This document shows positions 27,261 to 36,358 of a DNA stretch of 64,000 nt, one piece after another. The notes under the pieces are model-generated. The model worked only from the letters and a program-made list of their open reading frames with translations, ran no database searches and was not told the origin of the DNA. The translations under genes were made by a program, and so were the position numbers. The DNA comes from Rhizobium leguminosarum bv. trifolii WSM1325 (GTDB lineage Bacteria; Pseudomonadota; Alphaproteobacteria; Rhizobiales; Rhizobiaceae), in the NCBI GenBank assembly GCA_000023185.1, contig CP001622.1, forward strand, positions 558,001-622,000. Reading direction: 5' to 3'. The first letter of the stretch is position 1, and every line of letters begins with the position of its first letter.

Positions 27261-27779
27261 ATGTTGACGGTTGTTCTCGAATGTCAGGATCAGGAATCTG
27301 AGCTGGCACAGACTTTATCGGTATTGGTGGCAGGCGCGGTGGAGGGGCTGGTGAGCGATGTGGTCGTGCTCGATCACGGCTCACGCGACGGCACCTCGCG
27401 GGTGGCCGACGCCGCCGGCTGCCGCTTCCATTCGCAGTGGGATATCAAGGACATCGTCCGCTCGGCGCGCGGCGAATGGCTGCTCTTCGTCGAGCCGGGC
27501 GCCAGACCCCAGGCCGGCTGGATCGATGAGATCGCTGAATATGTCGCGCTGAACAAATTGCCGGCGCGCTTCACCGCATCGCGTGCCTATAGGCGCCCTT
27601 TCTTCCAGCGTGTCGGCCGGGCCGTGCCGCCGCTGGAACTCGGCTTTCTCCTGCCGAAGAAGCAGGCGCTCGCTATCGCCAAAAGCGGGATGCGGCTTAC
27701 CGAATTCGTCAAGGGCCAGAAGCCGCGCAAGCTCGCGAGCGAATTGATTCCGTCCTGGGTTGCCCGCGCTGCGCGATAG
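27261..27779 (+). CDS. Small glycosyltransferase family 2-like protein
   Basis: A 172-residue protein that looks like a truncated GT-A fold. It has LTVVLECQDQESELAQTLSVL, then DVVVLDHGSRDGTSRVADAAGCR, the nucleotide-binding half of family 2, and WLLFVEPGARPQAGWIDEI in place of the usual DxD segment. The acceptor-binding half is short, so it may not be an active transferase. Ends in an RKLASELIPSWVARAAR tail. It is divergent from the radical SAM gene; partners unknown. Confidence 0.7.
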   Translation: MLTVVLECQDQESELAQTLSVLVAGAVEGLVSDVVVLDHGSRDGTSRVADAAGCRFHSQWDIKDIVRSARGEWLLFVEPGARPQAGWIDEIAEYVALNKLPARFTASRAYRRPFFQRVGRAVPPLELGFLLPKKQALAIAKSGMRLTEFVKGQKPRKLASELIPSWVARAAR

Positions 27780-27960
27780 GTGCCACAACTCTCTCCATGA
27801 GCAAAAGATGGCGCCCAATAGGATTTCGCGCTATAATTCAACATGGCGCCGTCGAAGCGCCTCGCTTCGCAACGGAATGGCCATGGAATGCCGGTGAACG
27901 GCAGAACAGGTCAGCGAAAATCTCCTATTCTGCCGGGCTCCCGGCGAAAGGAGGTGCGTC

Positions 27961-28296
27961 ATGGCACGCGGTAGGATCTACGGCGTACGCAGTATGATCT
28001 ACGGCCTCATAGCCGTCATATTGCCGACATTGGTGATCGCGCATCCGCATTCGGCTGCATCGCAGATGATGCGCAGTTGCGCAGGCCGACCCGAAATCGT
28101 CAATTTCCTGGACAAGAACTTCGCCGAAAAGCTCACGGCAGTCGGACTAATCAACGAGAACGCCATTCTTGAGGTCTATGCCGCCGAAAGCGGCACCTGG
28201 ACCCTCATCGTCACGGATGTTCACGGCATAAGCTGTGTTCTGCTGTCGGGTGACAGCTGGGACACGATGCCCGTCCTGCCAGGCCTGGCCACATAG
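27961..28296 (+). CDS. Small exported hypothetical protein
   Basis: A 111-residue protein with a signal peptide or signal anchor (about 1-33, YGLIAVILPTLVIAHPHSAAS). The mature part has two cysteines, in MMRSCAGRP and HGISCVLLSG, that could form a disulfide, and ends in WDTMPVLPGLAT. I do not recognise a family with certainty; conserved small periplasmic proteins of this type occur across rhizobia. The ribosome site AAAGGAGGT is strong, which supports a real, well-translated gene. Confidence 0.72.
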   Translation: MARGRIYGVRSMIYGLIAVILPTLVIAHPHSAASQMMRSCAGRPEIVNFLDKNFAEKLTAVGLINENAILEVYAAESGTWTLIVTDVHGISCVLLSGDSWDTMPVLPGLAT

Positions 28297-28301
28297 TGAA
28301 G

Positions 28302-28320
28302 GCCCCTGTGCGCCAGGGGC
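28302..28320. terminator. Hairpin between convergent genes
   Basis: GCCCCTG-TGCGC-CAGGGGC lies in the 33-bp gap between the exported protein gene (+) and moaB (-). No T-run follows, so it is a tentative bidirectional terminator. Confidence 0.5.
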
Positions 28321-28329
28321 AACCATGCC

Positions 28330-28881
28330 CTACTTCGTCGCGCCGCGTTTCAGGTGCTCGTCCAGCCGCGGCATGATCTCGACGAAATTGCACGGCGCGC
28401 TGCGATAGTCGAGCTGTCCTTTCAGAATGCCGTCCCAGGCATCCCGGCAGGCGCCGGGCGAACCCGGCAGCACGAAGATGAAGGTGGCGTTGGCAACACC
28501 TGCCGTGGCGCGCGACTGGATCGTCGCCGTGCCGATCTTCTCGTAGGAGATCCGGTGGAAGATGGCGGAAAAGCCGTCCATGCGCTTTTCGAACAAAGGC
28601 TCCAGCGCCTCTGGCGTCACGTCACGGCCGGTAAAGCCGGTGCCGCCTGTGGTGATGACGACGTCTATGTCTTGGTTCTCAGTCCAGGCCTTCACCCGCG
28701 CGGCAATCTTTTCGCGATCATCGGGCACGATGCCCCGGTCGACCAGCCTGTGCCCCGCCTCCCTGATCCGCGCCGCCAGCGTGTCGCCTGATTTGTCCGT
28801 CTCCGGCGTGCGGGTATCCGAGATCGTCAAAACCGCAATGCCGACCGCGATGAAGGGTCGCTTTTCGTCCAGACCTGCCAT
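28330..28881 (-). CDS. moaB: Molybdenum cofactor biosynthesis protein B
   Basis: A 183-residue MoaB/MogA-fold protein (AVLTISDTRTPETDKSGDTL, then VVITTGGTGFTGRDVTPEAL, and LPGSPGACRDAWDGIL). It acts in molybdopterin adenylylation. The ATG at 28881 shares its A with the TGA stop of ispE (TGATG), so the two are translationally coupled; the GTG at 28884 is an alternative. Why an isoprenoid kinase and a Moco gene are coupled is not clear from sequence. Confidence 0.92.
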   Translation of the reverse strand: MAGLDEKRPFIAVGIAVLTISDTRTPETDKSGDTLAARIREAGHRLVDRGIVPDDREKIAARVKAWTENQDIDVVITTGGTGFTGRDVTPEALEPLFEKRMDGFSAIFHRISYEKIGTATIQSRATAGVANATFIFVLPGSPGACRDAWDGILKGQLDYRSAPCNFVEIMPRLDEHLKRGATK

Positions 28882-29792
28882 CACGCGCCTCCCGAAACCG
28901 TTTCTGTCGCCTGGAAATACCAGTCAGGGCGCTTGTCGTGAAGAGCTGCCGCCGCACCTTCGGCAGCAGTCATGCTCGCAAAGATGCCGAAACAGGTGGC
29001 GCCGGAACCGGACATGCGGGTCAACAGGGCGCCGCGAGCCTGCAGCATCGCCGAGATCGCCGCAATCTCGGGCACGAGTCCGCGCGCCGGCGGCTCCAGG
29101 TCGTTGCGGGCAGCAGCAATCGCCGCGAGCCAGTCGGCAGCCTGAGACCCGCTCAAAGCCAGGCTCAGGGCCGGATTGTTCTTTGTCGCCAGCCGGCGGA
29201 AAACCTCAGGCGTCGCGACGCCCTTCAGCGGATTGGCAAGCACCATGGCAAAGGCCGGCAGATCAGGCACCGGTTCGATCTTTTCGCCGATGCCGCGGGC
29301 AATCAGCGGCCGGCTCTCCAGGCACATCGGCACGTCGGCGCCGAGCTTCAGAGCCAATGCTGCGAGCGTCTCCGCAGATAACGTCGTGCCCCAGAGCCGC
29401 ATCAGCCCGCGCAGCGTCGCGGCCGCATCGGCCGAGCCGCCGCCGATGCCGGAGGCGATCGGCAGGTTCTTTTCCAAATGGATGCGGACGGGAAAGGCGA
29501 GGGGACCGACCACCTCACGCAGAAGGTCGCGGGCCTTCAGCACCAGGTTGGTGCCGCCGTCGCCGGCAAGCGTTTCGCCAAAACGGCCGGACAGGGTCAA
29601 TGCGTCGGTCGGCGACCGCATGAAGTCCAGCCGATCGCCGTGATCTGCGAAGGTCACCAGCATATCGAGCAGATGATAGCCATCCGGCCGTTGGCCCGTC
29701 ACATGCAGGGCGAGGTTGATTTTCGCGCGTGCTTCCTCGGAAAAGCTAGAGCATGATGCCGAAAAGTGTGAGCGGTTTTCGGACGACATCAT
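28881..29792 (-). CDS. ispE: 4-diphosphocytidyl-2-C-methyl-D-erythritol kinase
   Basis: A 303-residue GHMP kinase of the MEP isoprenoid pathway. It has EEARAKINLALHVTGQRPDGYH near the N-terminus and the ATP motif PIASGIGGGSADAAATL around 104-120. It phosphorylates CDP-methylerythritol. The first 15 or so codons, including both candidate ATGs (29792 and 29789), lie inside a dispersed palindromic repeat (29747-29798), and no later ATG, GTG or TTG precedes the conserved core. Ribosome-site match is poor. It is followed by coupled moaB. Confidence 0.93.
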   Translation of the reverse strand: MMSSENRSHFSASCSSFSEEARAKINLALHVTGQRPDGYHLLDMLVTFADHGDRLDFMRSPTDALTLSGRFGETLAGDGGTNLVLKARDLLREVVGPLAFPVRIHLEKNLPIASGIGGGSADAAATLRGLMRLWGTTLSAETLAALALKLGADVPMCLESRPLIARGIGEKIEPVPDLPAFAMVLANPLKGVATPEVFRRLATKNNPALSLALSGSQAADWLAAIAAARNDLEPPARGLVPEIAAISAMLQARGALLTRMSGSGATCFGIFASMTAAEGAAAALHDKRPDWYFQATETVSGGA

Positions 29793-29798
29793 GCTCTA
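29747..29798. repeat. Dispersed palindromic repeat overlapping the ispE start
   Basis: Outer 12-bp arms TAGAGCATGATG and its complement, and inner 7-bp arms CCGAAAA / TTTTCGG around GTGTGAGCGG. It is a compact copy of the same family as 2217-2321 and 40519-40594. The right arm carries the ispE start codon (minus strand). Confidence 0.75.
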
Positions 29799-29843
29799 TT
29801 TCTTTGATCTCACGCCGGCCACGCCCTCATCAGGCATGGTCCG

Positions 29844-31676
29844 TCAGGATTTCTTGTCGACCGGCGGCGGGGTGACGGGCGCCGGATCCGGCTGCTTCTT
29901 GTCGGCCGCCTTGGCATCGTCACTGGCGGGAGGCAGGCCGTTGGCGACCTTGTCCTTGATCTTCGGGATCTCGGCAGCTTCGGGCTCGGAGGCGAGCGCC
30001 CGGTTCCACTGGTAGACGGCCTCGAGCTTGCGCCCGACGCGCCAATAGGCATCGCCGAGATGGTCGTTGATCGTCGCGTCGCCGGCCTTGATCTGTGCGG
30101 CCCGCTCCAGCTCGTCGACGGCATCGTCGAAGCGGTTGAGGCGGAAATAGGCCCAGCCGAGCGAATCGATGATGTAGCCGTCGTCAGGGCGAAGGTCGAC
30201 GGCCTTCTTGATCATGCCGAGACCTTCATCGAGGTTCCGGTTCATGTCGATCCAGGAATAGCCGAGATAATTCAGCACCTGCGGCTGGTCGGGATTGAGC
30301 TCCAGCGCCTTGCGGAAGTTCGGTTCCGCCTGGTCCCACTTCTTCAGCCGCTCATAGGCGATGCCGCGCTGGAAGAAGACGCTCCAGTTGGCGCGGCCGG
30401 GAATGGGGCCGATCGTTTCGACGGCCTTGTCGTAATTCGTGGCCATCGCCTGGTAGTCCTTGGCGTCGGAGAGCACGCTGCCATAAGCGAGGTAACTGCG
30501 GATGTCCTTCGGGTCGGAGGTGATAAGCGCCTGCAGGTGCTTGCGCGCCTCATCCACCTTGCCGCCCTGGGCAAGCGCAAGGCCGAGCTGCAGCTCGGAG
30601 ATGCGCCGCATCGGCGAATTCTCCGGCACCTTCTTGTAGAGCGCGATGGCGCGGTCCATCTGGTTCTGCTTCTCGGCAATGCCGCCAAGCAGCACCAGCG
30701 TATCGGCGCTGTTCGGATCGAGCGCATTGGCCGTCTGCAGATACAGCGAGACGATGTCTTCGGCGCCGTCGCGGTTCAGCGCGCCGCCGACCGAAAAGAG
30801 CACGCCGGCAGCACCCTCTTCGGCCGTCTTGACCTGCTGGTCCTGCTTCTCGTTCTTCTCGATACTGTCGCGCAACGCGTTCAGCGGCGCATAATTCGGC
30901 AGCAGGTTGTCGCCGACGGAAACGGCGTCGAGCGCCTTCTGCTTATTGCCTTGTGTTGCTTCGAGGCGGGCAAGCGCCATCACGGCGCGCATGAAGGTGT
31001 CGGGCGCCGTCGCGCCGCCTTCCTTGTCGAGCACGGCATCGTTCAGATGCTGGCGGGCGGATTTCACGTCGCCGGTGACGATGGCGATCGCGCCGGCATT
31101 GTAATTCTGGAAGATGCGGAACCAGTCCGGGCCCTTCATCTTCTCGACCATGGTGAGCGCTTCCTTACCGCGGCCGGCGCCGACGCGGGCCCAGGCGAGC
31201 AGCAGGTCGTTCATCATCCGGTCGAGATCGTTTGGCCCCTTATATTTCAGGATGGCCTCGGCGGACTTGTAGTCGTCGCGGCGCACGGCATCCATGCCGC
31301 GCACGATCGTGGTGATGCGCTCGACGGAAGGATCGCCCTTCAGGTCGTTGGCATATTTGACGCCGTCCTTGATATCGCCATTTAGCAGCAGCGAGATCAT
31401 CAGCCGCTGGCGAATCTCGGGATTGCCGGGCTCGATCTGCAGCGCCTTCTTGTAGAGTTCGATCGCGGTTTCGTAGTCATGATCGACATCGGCCGTGCGC
31501 GCGGCGAGGAAGGCGCCGGAGAAAGTGGTGACGCTGTCCGCATCAAAGTGAACGGCCGTGCCGGCATCGTCTGTCTTGGCCGCATCCTCGGCGTTCGCGC
31601 CGCCGACACCGCTGAGCGAAAGGACAGCGGCAAGCGCTGCGCTCGTAAGAAGACGGATGGCAAGTCTCTGCCGCAT
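29844..31676 (-). CDS. Exported tetratricopeptide repeat protein
   Basis: A 610-residue protein. A signal peptide is seen at about 1-29 (MRQRLAIRLLTSAALAAVLSLSG…ANA). About a dozen TPR-like helical pairs follow (for example YETAIELYKKALQIEPGNPEIR, AEPNFRKALELNPDQPQVLNYLGYSW and DAVDELERAAQIKAGDATINDHLGDAYWRVGRKLEA), with a Pro/Lys tail. TPR scaffolds in the periplasm often serve envelope assembly or export; the partner is unknown. I chose the ATG at 31676, just after AAAGG, over an upstream one at 31739. Confidence 0.88.
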   Translation of the reverse strand: MRQRLAIRLLTSAALAAVLSLSGVGGANAEDAAKTDDAGTAVHFDADSVTTFSGAFLAARTADVDHDYETAIELYKKALQIEPGNPEIRQRLMISLLLNGDIKDGVKYANDLKGDPSVERITTIVRGMDAVRRDDYKSAEAILKYKGPNDLDRMMNDLLLAWARVGAGRGKEALTMVEKMKGPDWFRIFQNYNAGAIAIVTGDVKSARQHLNDAVLDKEGGATAPDTFMRAVMALARLEATQGNKQKALDAVSVGDNLLPNYAPLNALRDSIEKNEKQDQQVKTAEEGAAGVLFSVGGALNRDGAEDIVSLYLQTANALDPNSADTLVLLGGIAEKQNQMDRAIALYKKVPENSPMRRISELQLGLALAQGGKVDEARKHLQALITSDPKDIRSYLAYGSVLSDAKDYQAMATNYDKAVETIGPIPGRANWSVFFQRGIAYERLKKWDQAEPNFRKALELNPDQPQVLNYLGYSWIDMNRNLDEGLGMIKKAVDLRPDDGYIIDSLGWAYFRLNRFDDAVDELERAAQIKAGDATINDHLGDAYWRVGRKLEAVYQWNRALASEPEAAEIPKIKDKVANGLPPASDDAKAADKKQPDPAPVTPPPVDKKS

Positions 31677-31809
31677 TAGGAAACCTTTCTTCGACAGCGT
31701 CCCGGACAATGTGCCGGTCGCAAAACAAGTTGCGATCACTGATTCATAACAGGATGGCTTTTTTGAAGCGGCGCCGCAAGAAAATCAGCCTGCGATCAAG
31801 GACGTTTGA

Positions 31810-32826
31810 TCAATTGACGCGCTCGATGCAGAAGTCGATCACTTCCATCAGGGCGGATTTCCAGACCGTATCGGGAAGGGGCGCAAGCGCATCCCGTGCG
31901 ATCGTGCCGTAATGGATCGCGCGGCCGATCGTGTCGCTCAGCGTGCCATATTTGGTGATCAGCCCCAGCGCTTTTTCGAGGTTTGCGTCAGTGCTGTTGC
32001 CGGCTTCGATCGCATCGCGCCAGAAGGCGCGCTCGTCCTCGGTGCCGCGGCGATAGGCGAGAATGACCGGCAGGGTGATCTTGCCCTCGCGGAAATCGTC
32101 GCCGACATTCTTGCCGAGATCGGCCGCCTTGCCGCCATAGTCGAGCGCGTCGTCGACCAGCTGGAAGGCGAGCCCGAGATTCATGCCGTAGGATTTCAGC
32201 GCATTGCGGCCGGACCGGCCGGCCTCGGCGACGATTGGCCCGACTTCGGCGGCGGCGGCAAAGAGAGCCGCCGTCTTGGCGCGGATGACGGAGAGATAAT
32301 CGTCCTCCGTCGTCTCCATGTTCTTGGCGACGGAAAGCTGCAGCACCTCGCCTTCGGCGATCACGCAGGCGGCGGAAGACAAGACATCCAGCGCATCGAG
32401 CGAGCCGACATCGACCATCATCCGGAAGGCCTGGCCGAGCAGGAAGTCGCCGACCAGCACGCTTGCCTGGTTGCCCCAGATCATCCGCGCCGTCGATTTG
32501 CCGCGGCGCAGATCGCTTTCGTCGACGACATCGTCGTGCAGCAGCGTTGCCGTGTGCATGAACTCGACCGATGTGGCGAGCTTGACGTGGTTTTCGCCCC
32601 TGTAGTCGAACAGCGAGGCGGAAGCCAGCGTCAGCATCGGCCGTAGCCGCTTGCCGCCGGACGAGATCAGATGGTTCGCCACTTCGGGGATCATCTGCAC
32701 GTCGGAGCCGGCCTTAGACAGAATGAGCTGGTTTACTCGCTCCATATCCGCCCTGGTGAGATCGACCAGCGGCTTTATGGATGCCAGTTTGTTTTTGCTT
32801 TCTTCAAGCGGTATGACCACGCCCAA
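31810..32826 (-). CDS. ispB: Polyprenyl diphosphate synthase (octaprenyl/decaprenyl type)
   Basis: A 338-residue trans-prenyltransferase. The first Asp-rich motif is LLHDDVVDESDLRRG (98-102 core) and the second is LVDDALDYGG (about 222-230). SGGKRLRPML is the isopentenyl diphosphate site. It makes the side chain of ubiquinone; in rhizobia the chain is usually decaprenyl (Q-10), so it may be a decaprenyl synthase. It is divergent from a DUF2007 gene. ubiA, which uses its product, lies at 58494. Confidence 0.92.
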   Translation of the reverse strand: MGVVIPLEESKNKLASIKPLVDLTRADMERVNQLILSKAGSDVQMIPEVANHLISSGGKRLRPMLTLASASLFDYRGENHVKLATSVEFMHTATLLHDDVVDESDLRRGKSTARMIWGNQASVLVGDFLLGQAFRMMVDVGSLDALDVLSSAACVIAEGEVLQLSVAKNMETTEDDYLSVIRAKTAALFAAAAEVGPIVAEAGRSGRNALKSYGMNLGLAFQLVDDALDYGGKAADLGKNVGDDFREGKITLPVILAYRRGTEDERAFWRDAIEAGNSTDANLEKALGLITKYGTLSDTIGRAIHYGTIARDALAPLPDTVWKSALMEVIDFCIERVN

Positions 32827-32934
32827 CGACCCGGACTCCTATTCATTCATTGCACCTGACAATAGAAAGGGGCGATGGACGCGGCAAGGGGTGAATTGTC
32901 GCGCTGAGCGAAATTGGAAGGAAAACGACGGCAA

Positions 32935-33162
32935 ATGCATGAGCTTATCCGCGCCAACGACCCCGTTCTGCTCTCCTTTGCCGAGAGTTTGATGAAGGAT
33001 GCCGGAATTCACTGCTTCATCGCCGATCAGGGCATGAGCGTGCTGGAAGGCTCGCTCGGCATGCTGTCGCGCCGCCTGCTGGTGGATGAGGAGATGGCCG
33101 ATCAGGCGCGCCGCATCCTCACCGATGCCGGTCTCGGCGGCGAGCTGCGCGAGCGGAAGTGA
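32935..33162 (+). CDS. DUF2007 domain protein
   Basis: A 75-residue small protein (MHELIRANDPVLLSFAESLM, then DAGIHCFIADQ and LLVDEEMADQARRIL) matching DUF2007, described as a putative signal-transducing domain. Its role is unknown. GGAAGGAAAA lies upstream of the ATG at 32935, so I chose it over a TTG at 32914. Its stop is 6 bp before the next gene, a methyltransferase, so the pair are probably one operon. Confidence 0.85.
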   Translation: MHELIRANDPVLLSFAESLMKDAGIHCFIADQGMSVLEGSLGMLSRRLLVDEEMADQARRILTDAGLGGELRERK

Positions 33163-33168
33163 GCTCCG

Positions 33169-33939
33169 ATGACCGCCACTGACACTGTCGATGCCTTTCA
33201 TCGCGGCGGCTTCCATGTGGTGCAGCCGAAGGGCAGGGGTCATCGCTCCGGCATGGATGCGATGCTGCTTGCGGCGCTCGTCGCCGACGATCGTCCGGTC
33301 AGGGTCGCCGATCTCGGCGCCGGCGCCGGCGCTGCCGGCCTTGCCGTCGCCTCGCGGCTTGCCAATACGCAAGTCGTGCTTTTCGAGCGCTCGGCCGAGA
33401 TGGCCGATTATGCCCGCCGCAGCATCCTCTTGCCCGACAATGCCCATCTCGCCGGCCGCGTCAGCGTCGTCGAGGCCGATGTGACGCTGACCGCCAAGGC
33501 GCGCAACGATGCCGGGCTCACCGATGAGAGCTTCCACCACGTCATCATGAACCCGCCCTTCAACGACGCCGGCGACCGGCGCACACCGGACGCGCTGAAG
33601 GCCGAAGCCCATGCGATGACCGACGGCCTGTTCGAAAGCTGGATCCGCACCGCCGGCGCCATCATAATCCCAGGCGGGCAATTGTCGCTGATCGCCAGGC
33701 CACAGTCGATCGCCGAGATCGTCGCCGCCTGCGGCCGGCGCTTCGGCGGCATCGAGATCACCGCCATCCATCCGCGTCAGGGTGAAAACGCCGTGCGGAT
33801 ACTGGTGACTGGTATCAAGGGATCGCGGGCGCGGCTGTCGCTGCGTGCGGCCCTCATCATGCACGAAGAGGGGAGCCACAAGTTCTCCCCTCTCGTTGAT
33901 GATTTCAATAATGGCCGGGCGGCCTATGCCAGGCTTTAG
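33169..33939 (+). CDS. N6-adenine-type methyltransferase (TrmN6/YfiC-like)
   Basis: A 256-residue class I SAM methyltransferase. SAM motif I is VADLGAGAGAAGLAVA (46-61). The catalytic NPPF (128-131, in IMNPPFND) is typical of enzymes that methylate N6 of adenine. The nearest relatives modify A37 of tRNA-Val1; the target here is inferred, not shown. Co-directional with the DUF2007 gene 6 bp upstream and convergent with mntH. Confidence 0.86.
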   Translation: MTATDTVDAFHRGGFHVVQPKGRGHRSGMDAMLLAALVADDRPVRVADLGAGAGAAGLAVASRLANTQVVLFERSAEMADYARRSILLPDNAHLAGRVSVVEADVTLTAKARNDAGLTDESFHHVIMNPPFNDAGDRRTPDALKAEAHAMTDGLFESWIRTAGAIIIPGGQLSLIARPQSIAEIVAACGRRFGGIEITAIHPRQGENAVRILVTGIKGSRARLSLRAALIMHEEGSHKFSPLVDDFNNGRAAYARL

Positions 33940-33969
33940 ACTGGCGCCACACTTTTCCTGAAAAATGCT

Positions 33970-35310
33970 TCAGCCGGTGACGAAGTCGAAGAGCAGCTTG
34001 ACGTTCAGCCCGGCGATGACGATCGCGATCAGATACGCAACCCCACTCAGCCAGCGCGGTGCCACGAGTTCACCCATCTTGGCTTTGTTGGCGGTGAACA
34101 TCACCAGCGGGAAGACGGCGAAGGAAAGCTGCAGGCTGAGCACCACCTGGGTCAGGATCAAAAGCTCTGCCGTGCCCTGGTCGCCATACCAGATGGTGAC
34201 GATCGCTGCCGGCACGATGGCGATGGCCCGGGTAATCAGGCGGCGCACCCACGGCTTCAGCCGAATCTTGAGGAAGCCTTCCATGACGATCTGGCCGGCA
34301 AGCGTCGCCGTCACCGTCGAGTTGAGACCGCAGCAGAGAAGCGCGATGCCGAACAGCGTCGGCGCGATGGCGAGGCCGAGCAGCGGCGACAGCAGCGAAT
34401 AGGCATCGCCGAGTTCGACGACGTCAGTCTTGCCGTGCGCATTGAAGGCGGCGGCAGCCAGGATCAGGATCGAGGCGTTGATCAGCAGCGCGAAACAGAG
34501 CGCGACGGTCGAGTCGATCGTCGCAAAGGTGAGCGCCTCCCTCTTTTCGGGAACCGTATGGCCATAGGCCCGCGTCTGCACGATACCGGAGTGGAGGTAG
34601 AGATTGTGCGGCATGACGGTCGCGCCGAGAATGCCGAGCGCCAGATAGAGCATCTCGGGATTGGTGACGATCTCCGTCGTCGGGAAGAAGCCGGTGAGGA
34701 CCGCGCCCCATTGCGGGTCGGCCAGCAGTATCTGCACGCCGAAGCAGACGGCGATAACGCCGAGCAGCGCGATGATGAAGGCTTCCACCCAGCGGAAGCC
34801 GAGCTTCTGCAGGAAGAGGATCACGAAGACGTCGAGCGCGGTGATCAGCACGCCGAGTTCGAGCGGGATGCCCATCAACAGGTTGAGGCCGATCGCCGTG
34901 CCGATCACCTCGGCGATATCGGTGGCGATGATGGCGATTTCCGCAAAGGCCCAGAGCGGCAGCGAGACATATTTCGGAAAGGCGTCGCGGCAGGCCTGGG
35001 CGAGGTCGCGGCCGGAGGCGATCGCCAGGCGCGCGCAGAGCGATTGCAGCACGATCGCCATCAGGTTGGAAAGCAGAGCGACGGTGAGCAGCGCATAGCC
35101 GAATTTCGAGCCGCCGGCGAGCGAGGTCGCCCAGTTGCCGGGGTCCATATAGCCAACGGCGACCATGTAGCCCGGTCCGGCGAAGGCTGCCGCCCTTCGC
35201 CATCTCGAGCTGTGACGCCCAGTACCGACGGTGCGGTAAACATCCGACAGCGACGCTTCTCCGCGTTCGTGCCGCCAGCCGTTCTTTGCATTCGGATTGA
35301 GGGCGTCCAT
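33970..35310 (-). CDS. mntH: Nramp-family manganese transporter
   Basis: A 446-residue H+-coupled metal importer with about eleven membrane segments. The metal-site motif DPGN is at 56-59 ([12 protein letters not shown]) and MPHNLYLHS in transmembrane helix 6. In rhizobia this family takes up Mn2+ and is repressed by the Fur-family regulator Mur. A promoter and palindrome fitting that scheme are upstream (35350-35378). Confidence 0.94.
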   Translation of the reverse strand: MDALNPNAKNGWRHERGEASLSDVYRTVGTGRHSSRWRRAAAFAGPGYMVAVGYMDPGNWATSLAGGSKFGYALLTVALLSNLMAIVLQSLCARLAIASGRDLAQACRDAFPKYVSLPLWAFAEIAIIATDIAEVIGTAIGLNLLMGIPLELGVLITALDVFVILFLQKLGFRWVEAFIIALLGVIAVCFGVQILLADPQWGAVLTGFFPTTEIVTNPEMLYLALGILGATVMPHNLYLHSGIVQTRAYGHTVPEKREALTFATIDSTVALCFALLINASILILAAAAFNAHGKTDVVELGDAYSLLSPLLGLAIAPTLFGIALLCCGLNSTVTATLAGQIVMEGFLKIRLKPWVRRLITRAIAIVPAAIVTIWYGDQGTAELLILTQVVLSLQLSFAVFPLVMFTANKAKMGELVAPRWLSGVAYLIAIVIAGLNVKLLFDFVTG

Positions 35311-35349
35311 GCGATTTCCACCTGTTTTATCGTCAGCGCACTATGACGA

Positions 35350-35378
35350 ATTAGAATGATAATGCAAGTCATTCGCAA
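35350..35378 (-). promoter_or_regulatory. mntH promoter overlapped by a probable Mur/Fur-type operator
   Basis: Read on the minus strand: TTGCGA (35378-35373), 17 bp, TCTAAT (35355-35350). Across the -35 and spacer lies TGCGA-ATGAC-TTGCA (35377-35363), an inverted repeat with one mismatch, of the TGCAA-type seen in Mur-responsive sites of rhizobial manganese genes. Assignment to Mur is inference. Confidence 0.62.
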
Positions 35379-35479
35379 TAACAAATTCAAACCCGCTATT
35401 TTCAGGAACGCGGCCATTGCGTTTGCCGTTCCAGCGCATACATGGAGGCGATCGTGCGACCCGAAGCGAAGGATGGAAA

Positions 35480-36340
35480 ATGGCCGGATTCTTGAGAAAA
35501 CTGCTGCCGAAACGGTTCCGCAAGGACGGCATCACCATTCCGGTCGTCCGGCTGCAAGGGGCGATTATCAGCGGCGGCGGCCAGTTCCGACCGACCCTCA
35601 ATCTCGCCAATGTCTCTCCGGTTCTGGAAAAGGCCTTCGCCATGAAGGACGCGCCGGCGATCGCCATCTCCATCAATTCGCCGGGCGGCTCGCCCGTCCA
35701 GTCGCGCCTGATCTTCACCCGCATTCGCGAGCTCGCCCGTGAGAAACAGAAGAAGGTTCTGGTCTTCGTCGAGGATGTCGCTGCCTCCGGCGGTTACATG
35801 ATCGCGCTTGCCGGCGACGAGATCATTGCCGACGCCACCTCCATCGTCGGCTCGATCGGCGTCGTTTCCGGCGGTTTCGGCTTTCCCGAACTCTTGAAGA
35901 AGATCGGCGTCGAACGCCGCGTCTATACGGCGGGCGAAAACAAGGTGATCCTCGATCCCTTCCAGCCGGAAAAGGAAAAGGATATCGAGTATCTGAAGAG
36001 CCTGCAGCTCGAAATCCACCAGGTCTTCATCTCCATGGTGCGCGAACGTCGCGCCAGCAAGCTGAGGGACGATGCGACGGTATTTTCCGGCCTGTTCTGG
36101 AGCGGCACGCGCGGCCTCGAACTCGGCCTCATCGATGGCCTCGGCGATATGCGCCAGGAATTGAAGAGGCGCTACGGCCAGAAGACCAAACTGGAGCTCG
36201 TCACCGCCGGCCGCGGCCTGTTCGGCCGCCGGATTCCAGGTGTGTCGCCGGTTTCGCTCGAGGACGCTGCATCCGGTCTCGCGACAGGGCTTGTCGAAGC
36301 GGCGGAAGAAAGAGCATTGTGGAGCCGTTTCGGGCTTTGA
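35480..36340 (+). CDS. S49-family serine protease (signal peptide peptidase A / SohB type)
   Basis: A 286-residue peptidase of the short SppA type. The nucleophile is S103 in DVAASGGYMIAL and the general base is probably K155 in YTAGENKVILDPF. The N-terminus lacks a clear membrane anchor, so the following small membrane protein may matter. It degrades membrane-released signal peptides in related bacteria. The ATG at 35480 is preceded by AAGGA. The next gene begins 18 bp after its stop. Confidence 0.9.
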   Translation: MAGFLRKLLPKRFRKDGITIPVVRLQGAIISGGGQFRPTLNLANVSPVLEKAFAMKDAPAIAISINSPGGSPVQSRLIFTRIRELAREKQKKVLVFVEDVAASGGYMIALAGDEIIADATSIVGSIGVVSGGFGFPELLKKIGVERRVYTAGENKVILDPFQPEKEKDIEYLKSLQLEIHQVFISMVRERRASKLRDDATVFSGLFWSGTRGLELGLIDGLGDMRQELKRRYGQKTKLELVTAGRGLFGRRIPGVSPVSLEDAASGLATGLVEAAEERALWSRFGL

Positions 36341-36358
36341 AGGGAGCAAGAGAGGGGC

